Positions 32,208 through 43,405 of a DNA stretch of 44,009 bases are shown here, one piece after another. The translations under genes and the position numbers were made by a program. The stretch is from Oehlia diaphana (Eukaryota > Glomeromycota > Glomeromycetes > Glomerales > Glomeraceae): the NCBI GenBank assembly GCA_003833135.1, contig QZLH01000737.1, positions 8,885-52,893 of the forward strand, read 5' to 3'. Position 1 is the stretch's first letter, and each line of letters opens with the position of its first letter. The notes under the pieces were generated by a model that saw only the letters and a list, made by a program, of their open reading frames with translations, had not been told where the DNA came from and did not search any database.

Positions 32208-33289
32208 TTAGGAATAATAATAATAATAATTATAATTGTATGAGTCATCATAATTGAGTAAATTTAATAATAATGGGTCAGGGTTAACTGAACCTGATAA
32301 ATCATATGACGTATTGTATAATTCATTTCCAACAGTTGGAGATGTAATGACAAACTGAGGATGGGATATTGTAGGAATTGTAGGTATGACGGTTAATGCT
32401 GGTTGATAATAATAGTGTGGCAATTCTATGGGAACGTAGCAGGGATCGATTGGTTGTTGTTGTTGTAGTTGAGGATATGGTTGTGGATATGGATGTTGTG
32501 GATGTTGTGGATGTTGTTGTTGTGAAGGTACGGATGGTAACATGTTTTGAGCTTTTAAAAAAAATTAAGAATAAGTTCATTCTAAATTTTACAAAAAAAA
32601 GGAGTCAAAAAAAAGTTTACCTAAATTTTGGGTTAACGAATGAATTTGTTCATTTTTCAAGATTGTAGTTGAAGGTTCATTTACATATGGGGATAGATCT
32701 GATATGCGAAACATTTTAAAAAAATTTTTTATAAAAGTATAAAAACGATTATATAAAAACTTTTTAAAATTCTTTTACCTGGTAATGTATTAATGAATAT
32801 TTGGGAGGTATCTTTTCTATTTATTTTTTTAGAAGAAACTTTATACCGGTTTCGTTTTTTCTTTTTATTGGGTTCATATTTATAATCGGAATATATTGAG
32901 TTATGTTTTTCCTTTGCTATTATAGAAAGTTGTCTCCAAAATTCCCTTTCGCGTTCTGATATTGATTTCCATAATAACGAGGCTACTTGAGAAGATTTAC
33001 CTACGGATTTTGGATTAATTTTACATAATCCTTTTGAAAGATTTCTACGATATAATATGAATAGATTTTGAGGTCTCGGAGTTTTTTTCGCTCTTGATAG
33101 TTTTGACGGGGCTAATAATTTCATTATTGGTAAATTGATCGTGATGTCGTTGTATTCATTTATAAGATCATTGATTTTTGAAAAAATCTTTGGATTTTCT
33201 TTAGTTGAGTTCAACAAAATCTGTTCTTTTTTTAATGGTTTTAAACTATTCAAGTTTTGTGCGATTTCCAAGATTTCACTTGAAGTCAT
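32208..33289 (-). CDS. MATA_HMG-type HMG-box protein
   Basis: Three exons, complement(join(32208..32551,32621..32698,32779..33289)), sum to 933 nt, 310 aa. Donors are G|GTAAAA and G|GTAAAC, acceptors ATCAG and AAAAG. Residues about 71-140 form an HMG box of the MATA type: PRPQNLFILYRR, a basic segment, then VASLLWKSISEREREFWRQL...EKH with Trp 107 and Trp 118, followed by a KKKKR basic stretch that could serve as a nuclear signal. The C-terminal exon is Gln/Pro/His-rich (QQQHPQHPQHP), then Tyr/Asn-rich, as in low-complexity activation regions. Such proteins bind the DNA minor groove. Members act in fungal mating-type control, but Glomeromycotina carry dozens, so a mating role for this one is not implied. 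A broken paralogue lies at 37576-38533. Confidence 0.9.
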
Positions 33290-33701
33290 AGTATCAAATG
33301 TATATATGCAGCTTGCGTTTTAGTACGGGGGAAACAAAAGTGTGGTTTATTTAAGAGACGTATATATTTTAAGATGTTTACTTTTTAAAAGATAGGAATT
33401 ATTATTTCTTTTTATTTTTAGATAAATTCAGAGATCGTTACTTTAAAGCTTAAGGAATTTTTTGTATGAGAGAGAGAGAGAGTGGACGGTAAAACCGAAA
33501 AATTAATAAAGAAAAAAAATCCGATGGGGTTTACCATTTTATATTTAAAAACTGTCTAATTCTATGACGACATTGAAGTATAAAAAAAGAAACATGAACG
33601 TATATCCACTTTTTTTAAAAAAAAAATTCATCATAAAGGTAAAATATATTATTACTTTATAAAGCCGATTTATGGAATAACTTTCTTTTTTCTTTTTTCC
33701 C

Positions 33702-33744
<43 letters not shown>

Positions 33745-34958
33745 TCAATCTAAAAAAAAAAAAAAAAAAAAATCAAATAAATATTTATATCACGATTGAT
33801 CTTTCTTTTTGAAACTATTATGCCGATTATTTACATGTCACGTGAAATCATGTAAGATCCTTTCTTTGTTAACAAATGTTTTTTGAATATCATCTTGTAA
33901 TATACAATATTTGAAACAAGGAAAAATAATATAAATATTTTTTATTATGACGTTATTAATTACAAATGGAAAAAACACGAATTGAATGAAAATTTTGAGC
34001 CTTTTCCGAAAGATTGTGACGTAATTACAGTGTTAAATATAAATCAAATAATATATACAAATAGTTTATTTTTATAAACAGTGTATATATATAGAAAAAA
34101 AATTCTATTTCAATTGATTGAATTGTCTATTTATTTATTTCTTTTTTTTTCTCATCGAATAAAATTCTGCTAAGATAATTCTTTTTTTGTAATTATAATA
34201 ATTATAATACAAATTGACAAATTTGACATTATCGGTTTGGTTGGCGTGAGTTCATTAGTGCAGATCATTTAATAATACAGTTTTTTCCCCATTTTTTTAA
34301 TTTTTAATTTTATTGCGCGTGATCGACTTGACAATTAACAATTTTCATCTCAATTGCAAATTAGAGATGCATTACTAACTTATTTGTTTATTTTTTGAAG
34401 CAATCAGAATGTGGTGACGTAAATTTGAATTCGTTCGAAACCGTTCGAAACATATCAGTTCAATGATCCCATCATACCCATACCATAATTTCTTGTTTTA
34501 AAAAAACAAAATGAGAATGTCAATCAACAAGAAAAAGGTAAGATCAATAGTAATTAAATAATCTTATTATTGAATATATCCTAAAAAGATTACTTCACAT
34601 CTCCTATATATATATACCATCTTTTAGCCTAACCCGCTTATAAATCTTAAATAAGGGTAGCGTCAACTTAAAGCGAGGCCCATTCATAATATAAAAATTA
34701 TGTGCTTGATGACGATTCTGCACGGGCATTCAAGTCCATGTGGCATAATGAAAGTCGGCACACGTCCTTTTATTGAACCAACTATCGAATTGTACAAATT
34801 ACTTTATACTAAATCATTCACCAATTCTAGTAGTGAGATTTAGTACTAAATACTATAAATTATATATAAATAATAATAAGTACGAAATGTTTTTTTAAAA
34901 ATAATAAATCCCTTTTGTTTTTATTATAAAAAAATTTTAAATATATTTATGGTGTACC

Positions 34959-35099
34959 TTCACAGGAAATTCAGTTAATCCTACAATTAGCAGCAAGGAA
35001 TTAGACTGATCGGTATAATGACCAGTAATAAAGATCATTCTTCACCAGGAGATTCAGTTAATCCTACTCGATTAGCAGCAAGGAATTAGACTGATCAGC
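34959..35099 (+). repeat. Two direct repeats of about 57 bp
   Basis: 34959-35014 and 35041-35099 share a nearly identical core (AGATTCAGTTAATCCTAC, then ATTAGCAGCAAGGAATTAGA, then CTGATC), offset by about 80 bp. The sequence is less AT-rich than its surroundings. No encoded protein or known element recognised. Confidence 0.75.
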
Positions 35100-36111
35100 A
35101 TGAAAGAATATTCGTTATGATCTCTACGTGTATTTAATTTGATCTTTACCAATTAACCAATGATGTGTAATTGTGTAATTGGTGAAGTTGCGATATGTTT
35201 CTTGATAGACATATATTTATTTTTTATTATTGGTATATCAAAGAAAGATCCCCTTGACCTATCAAGCTCGATAATTTTGCTTCTCGGATTCGACATAATA
35301 TCCGCGGTCGCACAAAAAGAAACGTTCAAGTTCTTTAAACAAATATCCAAGTTCTCAAACTTCATTATAAAATGCGACCATACATGTTCCTTTTGAAGGT
35401 AAACTGAACGTTAATATATTAAATTTATATTTAAAAATTTGTAGCATAGTCTCGGTTCAAAAATTCTCGAGAATGAAATCGCGAACAGTAAGTAATGTTT
35501 CATTTTCTCGGCCTTGTTTTTTTTCAAATACTTACTAGTTTCCGATATTCTTTTCTCGTTAGAATTACCATGAATTAAAAAAGTTTCTTTGAAAACATTC
35601 ACGAATGAATTGTTTCGATAGTGAAATGATGTGTTGGTCAATGTAATTAATGTGATTTTATAGATTTTAACTTAAATATCCTCTACTGGTCTGTACTGGA
35701 ACATGATTCCTATTTAATGGTCGAAATTTCTCAGAATTGATAAATAATTATATTATTCCAGTATGTTGTTCAACCTGATTTATAAATTTTTTTTTCTTGA
35801 TTGTTTCTCGTGTTATTTAAATAGATTCTTCATTCAATTGACTTTCTTTCGTTGAAACTTTATCTGTTATGTGCTTGACTTCGAAATATTATTGTATTTA
35901 TTCATGGATCATCGATCCGTTCTCTCTTTCACATGATAACTACTGAATTGTATGTCGATAATTAGTGTATGAAAACATTTGAAAAAACATTACATTGCGC
36001 GAAGAATCTTCGCTCTAATTATAGAAAGAAGTTCATATTTGGTTGTATACTGTATAAATAGAATTTTTTTTTTTTTGTAATTTATGAATAAATGTGAATG
36101 ATAAAGTAATC

Positions 36112-36420
36112 GAGTATTATGAATTTATGAATTGTATCATGAGTTGTTTTCGTGAATAAACTAAACATTTTTTTTTTTGTATTATTATAACATTTTCAGA
36201 AATGCCAAACAAATTTTTACGTACTGAGTATTGTGAATTGTATGTATATGAGTTATTTGCGTGAATAAAATAAAATATACATTTTTTTTTGTATTATTAT
36301 AAATGCTAAACCAATTTTTACGTGCTGACGGTTGAGTATTGTGAGTTGTATTATGTGAATAAAGTATACATTTTTATTAGAGCATTTTCAGAAATGCTAA
36401 ATCAATTTTTTAATCAAAAT
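36112..36420 (+). repeat. Degenerate tandem repeat, three units of about 90-115 bp
   Basis: Units start at about 36112, 36226 and 36334, each with GAGTATT(A/G)TGA. Each continues through a GTGAATAAA stretch, a T-rich block and a segment ending near AAATGC(C/T)AAA...CAATTTTT. The units differ by small indels. Non-coding. Confidence 0.7.
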
Positions 36421-37230
36421 TGAATATTTATATCATATTCGGCAAGTAGCTGATTGTTATCAATATATCATCCACCCTCCCCACTATAAAAAATCTCTCT
36501 ATATGCGATAAAAGCCCAATCAATGATATTTTGGACCATATTATATGAAGTGCCGGTAAGGGGATTGGGATTAAAGTAAGGATAAGGATAAGGGACTAAG
36601 TGGATTAGACTCATTAAAGTAAAAGTAAAGTAAAAGGTAATAGCAAGATTATGTGGTAATGTTTAAATAAGAGTAATAATAAGTGTTTATATTTGTAAAT
36701 AGGTGTTTTGAAATTGAGCAAATTTTCTATTTGAAATAACTTCTAATTGATTTGGTTATACGATTATTAGGTGGTTATAGAGAACAAATAATGAAATCAG
36801 TAACGATATAATTAAATATACACTATTTATTGTGTTATTGGGGAAGAATGGAAGAAATATAAGAATTTTAGAGAAAATTTAGAGAAAGCAAAGGATAATA
36901 TACAATAGTGGTGAATTATTAAAAAAATTATGTTATCGGAGGACAGCAGAATGTCAAGAAAATGAAACATTATCTATTAAATATATTAATTAAATATATT
37001 AATTAAATATTATTTAATATTATTTATATTAAAAGCTTACTTCATAAATACATGATTGCTTTCATTACTGCTTTCATTACTGCCACTTCCATCACTTCTT
37101 TTATTGAATTTCTTGAAAATTTTCTATCGATGTTATTATTTTTCATTTTATATCTCTATCGTCTACATTTTAGCAGATTAGTTTCTTCAATTGTATTTTG
37201 AAGTAAAATAGAAATATCTCATATATATAC

Positions 37231-37265
<35 letters not shown>

Positions 37266-37575
37266 TTATTTAATTGATTCATTGTATTTGGTACTGTGTC
37301 TACATAGCCCAAATAAAGCAATAAGGTAAACTATCTACTAGAGGTGAGAATATCATCTATATTTAGGGGTGAGTTAAAGTCCAAAATAATGTGTTATTCA
37401 CCATTCAATTTTAAATGTCTCTTTTATTAATCTATTAATAAAAGGTTTACTTTGATCCATAGTACATGAACTTGAAATAGTACTTAACGTCTGCTCTTTT
37501 ATTCTCAAAAATTTTCTTTTCATGATCTGAGTTGCTCGTTTGTTTAATCATTCATCCAGAATTATTGTAATTGAA

Positions 37576-38533
37576 TTAGTCATCATAATTGTGTCAGGGT
37601 TAACTGAACTGTTAATTCATATGATGGATTATAAATTTATTACCAACAGTTGAAGATGTAATAATGGGATATTGTAGGATTATAGATGCGATAGCTGATA
37701 AGTAATAATAGAATTAAATAAATAACTTCTAACTTACAATCTATTTAAATAAAGAATTTAGTTAGTTTTAATTATATGTAAATATTATATAAATAAGTAG
37801 TGCTGGTTGATAATTATAATTTGGTAATTCTATAGAAAAGTAGTAGAATAGAAATAAATATTAATATGCAAAAAGCATTTGAATTATATCAAAAAGCAAC
37901 AAATTTGGGAATTGGTGTAGCTCAATATAATCTTGCAGGGGTCAATTAGTTGTTGTTGTTGTTGTGGATGTGAATATTATTGTGGATGTTGTTGTTGTGA
38001 AGTTATGGGATCTTTTTTTTTTAAAAAAAAAAAAAATTAAGAAGTTCGTTCTGAATTTTGCGAAAAAAAAGACTCTAAAAAAAAAAATATCCCAATATTT
38101 TACCTAAATTTGGTTTAACGAATAAATTTGTTCATTTTTTTCGTAATTGTGATTGAAGTTTCAGGGATATATCTAATATAAGAAACATTATAAAAAATTT
38201 ATTATTAAGTATAAAAATGATTATATAAAACTTTTTAAAATTCTTTAAATTCTTTACCTGATAATTTATTGATGAATATGGAAGAAACTTTATCGTTTTT
38301 TCTTTTTCATTGAGTTTATATATAAGAATATATTATATTATCTTGCGTTTTTCCAGAAAGTTGTATCCAAAATTCTCTTTCTCGTTCTGATATAGATTTG
38401 AAGCTACTTTAGAAGATTTACCTACAATATAATATAAACAGATTTTGGGGTCTTGGAGTTTTTTTCGCTCTTGATTGTTTTGACGGGGCCAATAATTTCA
38501 ATATTGATAAATTGATCGTGATATCGTTGTAAG
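37576..38533 (-). pseudogene. Broken copy of the MATA_HMG-type gene
   Basis: The whole stretch aligns collinearly with 32239-33160: the C-terminal exon (37576-38000), the middle exon (about 38100-38170), the intron and the HMG-box exon (38260-38533). It has lost several blocks, including part of the box around the basic segment, and has frameshifts and stops. Two insertions interrupt the C-terminal exon: about 110 bp near 37690-37800, and a roughly 90-bp insert at 37850-37940 that encodes part of a Sel1 repeat. Changes include transversions and indels in both directions, unlike the decay at 10.2-12.2 kb. The N-terminal 45 or so codons are missing beyond 38533. Confidence 0.85.
37867..37941 (+). 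pseudogene. Sel1-like repeat fragment inside the HMG pseudogene
   Basis: The plus strand encodes MQKAFELYQKATNLG and then IGVAQYNLAG. This fits the Sel1-like repeat pattern (A..LY..A...G...A...LA) closely. It has no flanking repeats, so it is a solitary piece of a Sel1 gene inserted opposite to the HMG coding direction. The surrounding HMG sequence resumes at about 37940. Confidence 0.75.
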
Positions 38534-39021
38534 ATAATTGATCTTTGAAAACTGCACGAGCCATCCTTAGAATACCGTCCGATAACACGAGGATATTATT
38601 GTCCTCTTCACATCTTTTTTTGAAGTTACTCGACGAAACTTAATCACTACCCATTTTTTGTGAGGGAATCTGATTCTCGAGGTCCAAAGTAATTTCATAT
38701 CTAAATTCCTTGATGTTAAATCTTTGATATATCATTTATATATCATTTTTAATAAATCCCGGAATATTTCAGATCCTAATATTATAAGATCTTGTCTGTT
38801 ATACACAGATTTATTTGATTTACTAATATGTTGCATTCAAAATCTCTTCAAAATTATCATCTTAAGAATTGGTGATGGTATTGATGGAGAATCACATTCT
38901 ACTTTTAAGATTTTTTTATAAAGTCTATTGGTTCTAATTTACAAGTATTACTACACCCATTAAATCTATACCAATCCTTTAAAATTATACATTCGTTAAT
39001 ATAGAAAAATGCATCTAGCAA

Positions 39022-39090
39022 ATCATTGAATTATCATTGAAGTATCATTGGAGTATCATTGAAGTATTATTGGAGTATTATTGAAGTAAT
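39022..39090 (+). repeat. 12-bp tandem array
   Basis: About five to six imperfect copies of a 12-mer close to ATCATTGAAGTA. The variants differ by single bases (GAAG/GGAG, ATCATT/ATTATT). Non-coding minisatellite. Confidence 0.8.
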
Positions 39091-39938
39091 CTTTAACGTC
39101 ATTTTTCAAATGATGAATAATACTGCATTTAATTCACTTTCTTTGAAGTTTGTTCTATACTTTTACATTTAACAGAAGGTACCAAATGACGAATCAGCTA
39201 TGAGGTTGAAAGTCAAAGAGGGAGAAGAATAAAAATTATTTAGTTCACCAACATTTTTAGCTCTTCAAGTTGGTTTTTGATGTTTTTCTTCAGCCCGAGA
39301 TATATCGCCTCTCAACCATATAGCAATCGTTTTACCTTCAAGATGAACTTACAATTTAATTACAGACTTTGAGAACGCTTCTGTCGAAATTTTTTTTTTC
39401 GTACAACATAGATATGAATTATTCAGCCATGATATGCATGATATAATGATTTATGCAACAATTATGCAATGACATGCGTGAGAAAATAACCCGAACATAA
39501 CATCGGTATTGCCTTAATCAATTAGAGATCGATTAATTATTGATGAGTCATTAAAAAAATTTATCCAATGAAAATCAACTTTATTTTTCAATCTGAACAA
39601 AGACAAATAAATATGATTATATTGCAATGCATATAAAAAAAAAATTGAAACAATCTCTACAAGTTAGTCAACCTCTATGAATTAAAAAGGAAATTTTTAA
39701 TTACGAATTAATTTTTTTTTGATTTTTTAATTATTGAAAGTTTGAAAGTTAATAATTTATTTTGATTCGTTTGATTTTCGTTTAATAAAAAAAAAAAACC
39801 TTGTTTTTTTTATATAGTATGTATTATAACGGTCCAAGAATCGAATTTAGAATCTCAAACTAACTTTTTTTTTTTTTCTATAATTCGAATAATCAATCGA
39901 TTTACCGTGTGAATTAGAAGCAACACATTATATATATT

Positions 39939-39990
39939 AAGTTTAGTTGTAAAATATATTATATATATAAAGTTTAGTTGTAAAATATAA
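39939..39990 (+). repeat. 31-bp tandem duplication
   Basis: AAGTTTAGTTGTAAAATAT occurs twice, starting at about 39939 and 39970, separated by TA-rich filler. No function apparent. Confidence 0.7.
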
Positions 39991-41571
39991 GTAATATATT
40001 AAATAATATAATATATATTTTTAAATATGTTCCGGTGCAAGAAAATGTTTGAATATAAAAAAATTAATAATCATCAGATTTGTCACAACCATCAAATTTA
40101 TCATCAATAAACTGCATAAACTGCATGCTTTTATTAGACATTGCTTGGCAGTTTTTATACATTAATTAATCATGACTTATAAATTTATTTTTTTAAACTT
40201 CCATTTTAAAAAGTTTAATTGCAGTTTTAAACTTGCATCTTTATCTTTTAAACACTTTTTTGCTTTCTTTTGTCATAATAAAATAATTCAAATGATGTAA
40301 TATAAAAATTTTTGCATGTAAAATTTACAAAATATTTTCAATTGGTCGACTATTTATGTTGTGTAAATATACCGACATTACATTTCTAATTTGACACTAC
40401 ACTTTCCTCAGTAATATCCAATACTTCGGCAACTCACTTACGTAATATGAGCTCCTGCCTTAGAAAAATAATTAATTCAATAAGTGATGTACCACTTTGT
40501 TTTTTTAAGAAAGAAAAATGAATAAAAATCAGCAGATCATAACCTGTGAATTTCAGCGCACCAGTTATACAATTTTTCTTAGCGTAAATCTTATCCTTTT
40601 TTTTTAGTGAGGTACAAAAATTGAGATCAATTTTTAAAATTTCGTGTAATTTTTTTTTTTTTTTTTTAAATTAACCTCATGGGTTGAGTAATAGCGAAAA
40701 CTGGTAAGTATCATCAAGGGGAAATTCGTAAATCTATCGAAAATGGGACGTGTTTTCTAGGAGTACTTTTTTTAAGTTGCTCGAATTTGAGAACTTTAAT
40801 TTTTCTAGCAATGTTATTTGTTATCATGAATGACACGAGAATACCCGGTTAAAGTTAATCAAGGGGGATTCGCAATACACTATTACAATTTAAATTATTG
40901 TAAAATAATTGAATTATTGAATTCACGATCTTTGATCAGATAGTATAACATCATCAGTATAACGTAATATATATCTACCAATCAACCTTTAATTTAACCA
41001 TAAAAAATTTCTTATTTTTATCATTCTCATGGAGATTTTCATTTCTAATTTTAGTATTACTCAATTTGTTTTTTTTTTTTTATTTTGAAACCGTTAAAGG
41101 GTCTTTTTGATGATTTCTTTAATTTAATGACGATCGTCAAAATACATAATAAATTATATATATATATATTTCGGATTAACTAATTGATTAGATAATATAT
41201 AATCTTGCATTTTTTTCTTTCTATACTTTTTTTTTAAAAAAATTTTAATTCGATTCATTTTTTTTTCGGATGTGATCGATAATTTAGAAAAAAATTTCTG
41301 AAGATTACAACCTATTTATGGTTATAATAATTATAAAAATGGATCTCAAAATATTATTACATAAACTACATATAATACATATATAATATTTTAGAAACGG
41401 TTTTTTAATTTACCCTTAGATCGTATATATATATTGTTTTTTTTTACGCGTTTTTTTATTTTTTTTTTATGGACCAATCGGATTTGCCGTTTTCAATGAA
41501 TTAATTAATTTTAAATTACTTTTTTTAGTTGGTTCAATTTATAAAAGATTTATAAATTATAAAGCGACTTT

Positions 41572-41573
<2 letters not shown>

Positions 41574-41615
<42 letters not shown>

Positions 41616-41642
41616 TTTTTTTTTTAAAAAAAAAAAAAAATA

Positions 41643-41689
<47 letters not shown>

Positions 41690-41712
41690 TTTTTTTTTTA
41701 AAAAAAAAAAAA
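41574..41712. repeat. Alternating A and T homopolymer tracts
   Basis: Runs of A, T, A, A, T and A, each roughly 10-40 nt, lie within 140 bp just upstream of the intronless P450. Lengths are probably unreliable because homopolymers assemble badly. Confidence 0.8.
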
Positions 41713-41794
41713 AGATTTTTTTAAGAGAAAAATAACATTTTCCCCCCCTTGTAAAAAAAAAAAAATCCCCTCATTTTTTTTTTTTTCATAAAAA

Positions 41795-43405
41795 ATGTTG
41801 TTAGATCCAATAATCAAAATACTTTTTATTATTAAAAGTAATATTTTATCAATCATTTTATTATCAATTATATCATATGTAATAAATTATTATATTAAAT
41901 ATTTTACAAGACCATCAAAACTTCCAGGACCATTTCCTATACCAATATTTGGAAATTTATTTCAAATTGGAGAAGATCTTGTTGCAGCAGTTGATAAATT
42001 TCATGGAAAATATGGAGATTTATATGAATTTTATGTTGGAAATAGACGTAATGTTGTAATTAGTAGACCAGATTTAGCAGAAAAAGTATGGGGAGCCACA
42101 ACAGTTAAAAATACCAAATTTATTATGCGTACTTCATATTCTGAAGGAGTTGATGAACTTGGTTTAGGTACAAAAGGAATGGTATTAAATAGAAATATTG
42201 AAACTTGGAATATTAATAGAAGATTTTTTATCCAATCAACTTCATCACCACAATTTTTACGTGAAGCTATAAAATTATCAAGTAAAATTAATGATGAAAT
42301 TTTTAAATATTGGAAAATTATGGAAAAAAAAGGTTCAATAATAAAATTTTCTGATTGGATGAATGCTTTAGGTACAGATATTGTAGTTACAACAGCTACA
42401 GGTAAAAGAATGTCATCAACAGCTGATTTATTTAATAAATTAAATTCTGAAGGAAAAAAATCAGAAATTAAAGGAAATTGGGAGAATGGTTTAATATTTA
42501 CTGAATCAATTTATATTTATAATGAATCAATGATGTTTATGATGTTACTTCCACCTTTTATAAGAAGAAATATACCTGGTATTAAATCTATAAATGAAAA
42601 ATTTTTAGATAATAGAGATTGGATAAATAATGAATTAGAAAGGATGGTTTATGAAAAAAGAAAAGAGATTGAAAATACTCCATTAAATCATCCTATTGAA
42701 GCTACTATATTAAATTTATTAATTACAACAAATACTGAAAGGGATTTAGAAAAGATAACTGTTGGTAAATTTGATAGACCTTTAACAGATGATGAAATAA
42801 GTTCAATATTACGTGAAGTATTTACAGGTGGTTTAGATACTACTTCAAATACTATATCTTTTGTTACTTTTTATATTGCAAAACATCGTGATGTTTATTT
42901 AAAAATGAGGGATGAAATATTAAAAGTTTATGGTACATTAGAAAATCCTGATATTACTTTGGAATCTTTTGATAAACTTAAATATATTGAAGCTGTAATT
43001 AATGAAGGTATACGTATATTTCCAACTTTATCATTTATGCCTCGTGCAGCAGTTGAAGATGTTGAATTTGATGGTTATGTTATTAAAGCTGATACAACAG
43101 TTTATACAAATTTAAAAATTTTAAGTAATAATCCAAAATATTTTAAAGATCCTGAAATTTTTAATCCTGATAGATTTTTAAATGATAAAGATTCTATGGA
43201 AAAATATTCTTTCTTACCTTTTGGTTATGGTGCTCGTATGTGTCCTGGTAGAGTTTGGGCAATGGTTCAAATGAAAACTTTTTTGGTTAAATTTGTTAGT
43301 ACTTTTGATATTGAATTGGTTGATAAAGATTCTAAAATCAAGTATAAATATGCTACTGCAAATCGTCCTGTGAATGTTGACCTTTATATTAAGACGAAAA
43401 AATAG
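41795..43405 (+). CDS. Cytochrome P450, intronless, different family from the triplet
   Basis: A single exon of 536 aa starting at the ATG at 41795. Seen: an N-terminal membrane anchor (about residues 8-36), the Pro-rich hinge KLPGPFPIPIFGN, I-helix GGLDTT at 345-350 with the normal acid-Thr pair, K-helix EGIR at 404-407, MPRAA, PDRF, and heme loop FGYGARMCPGR with Cys 483 as ligand. All catalytic motifs are canonical, so this is expected to be an ordinary microsomal monooxygenase that takes electrons from a P450 reductase. It differs from the three-gene cluster in every motif, in length and in lacking introns, so it is not a recent relative. The substrate is unknown; fatty acid or sterol oxidation are general possibilities only. 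Confidence 0.95.
   Translation: MLLDPIIKILFIIKSNILSIILLSIISYVINYYIKYFTRPSKLPGPFPIPIFGNLFQIGEDLVAAVDKFHGKYGDLYEFYVGNRRNVVISRPDLAEKVWGATTVKNTKFIMRTSYSEGVDELGLGTKGMVLNRNIETWNINRRFFIQSTSSPQFLREAIKLSSKINDEIFKYWKIMEKKGSIIKFSDWMNALGTDIVVTTATGKRMSSTADLFNKLNSEGKKSEIKGNWENGLIFTESIYIYNESMMFMMLLPPFIRRNIPGIKSINEKFLDNRDWINNELERMVYEKRKEIENTPLNHPIEATILNLLITTNTERDLEKITVGKFDRPLTDDEISSILREVFTGGLDTTSNTISFVTFYIAKHRDVYLKMRDEILKVYGTLENPDITLESFDKLKYIEAVINEGIRIFPTLSFMPRAAVEDVEFDGYVIKADTTVYTNLKILSNNPKYFKDPEIFNPDRFLNDKDSMEKYSFLPFGYGARMCPGRVWAMVQMKTFLVKFVSTFDIELVDKDSKIKYKYATANRPVNVDLYIKTKK

Larger units (their letters stand above)
33290..37575. other. Long non-coding region with local repeats
   Basis: 4.3 kb without a supported gene. 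Contents: promoter side of the HMG gene, a (GA)n patch at 33470-33482, T/A homopolymer blocks at 33705-33772, the direct repeats and tandem arrays listed separately, and a (TA)n microsatellite at about 37218-37266. A minus-strand stretch at about 35153-35400 stays open for some 80 codons with fairly normal composition (for example SNPRSKIIELDRSRG) and could be an exon remnant. I cannot connect it to a start or to splice partners. Confidence 0.5.
38534..41794. other. Long non-coding region upstream of the intronless P450
   Basis: 3.3 kb without a supported gene. A minus-strand stretch at about 38560-38725 stays open for some 50 codons with normal composition (LTSRNLDMKLLWTSRIRF, then HKKWVVIKFRR) and ends at an in-frame stop; it may be a gene relic. 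Also seen: the 12-bp tandem array at 39022-39090, a 31-bp duplication at about 39939-39990, and long A/T homopolymer blocks at 41574-41712. The last 80 bases before 41795 form the promoter and leader of the P450 gene. Confidence 0.5.

Noticed and set aside
32323..32668. Alternative frames over the HMG C-terminal exon
   Set aside because: They are shadows of the Gln/Pro/His repeat region read in other frames (poly-Thr/Ser and poly-Val/Asp).
32208..33289. HMG gene as part of a mating-type locus
   Set aside because: No homeodomain or RNA helicase partner is nearby, and MATA_HMG genes are numerous in Glomeromycotina. No link to mating can be shown.
34511..34538. ATG followed by a canonical GTAAGA donor, looking like a first exon
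   Set aside because: No downstream exon with a matching phase and acceptor could be found in the following 2 kb.
35160..35396. 78-codon plus-strand open frame
   Set aside because: It overlaps a minus-strand frame with more natural composition, and neither has splice partners or a recognisable domain. Left as a possible remnant only.
35450..35475. B-box-like GGTTCAA motif suggesting a tRNA
   Set aside because: No A box at a suitable distance and no cloverleaf could be drawn.
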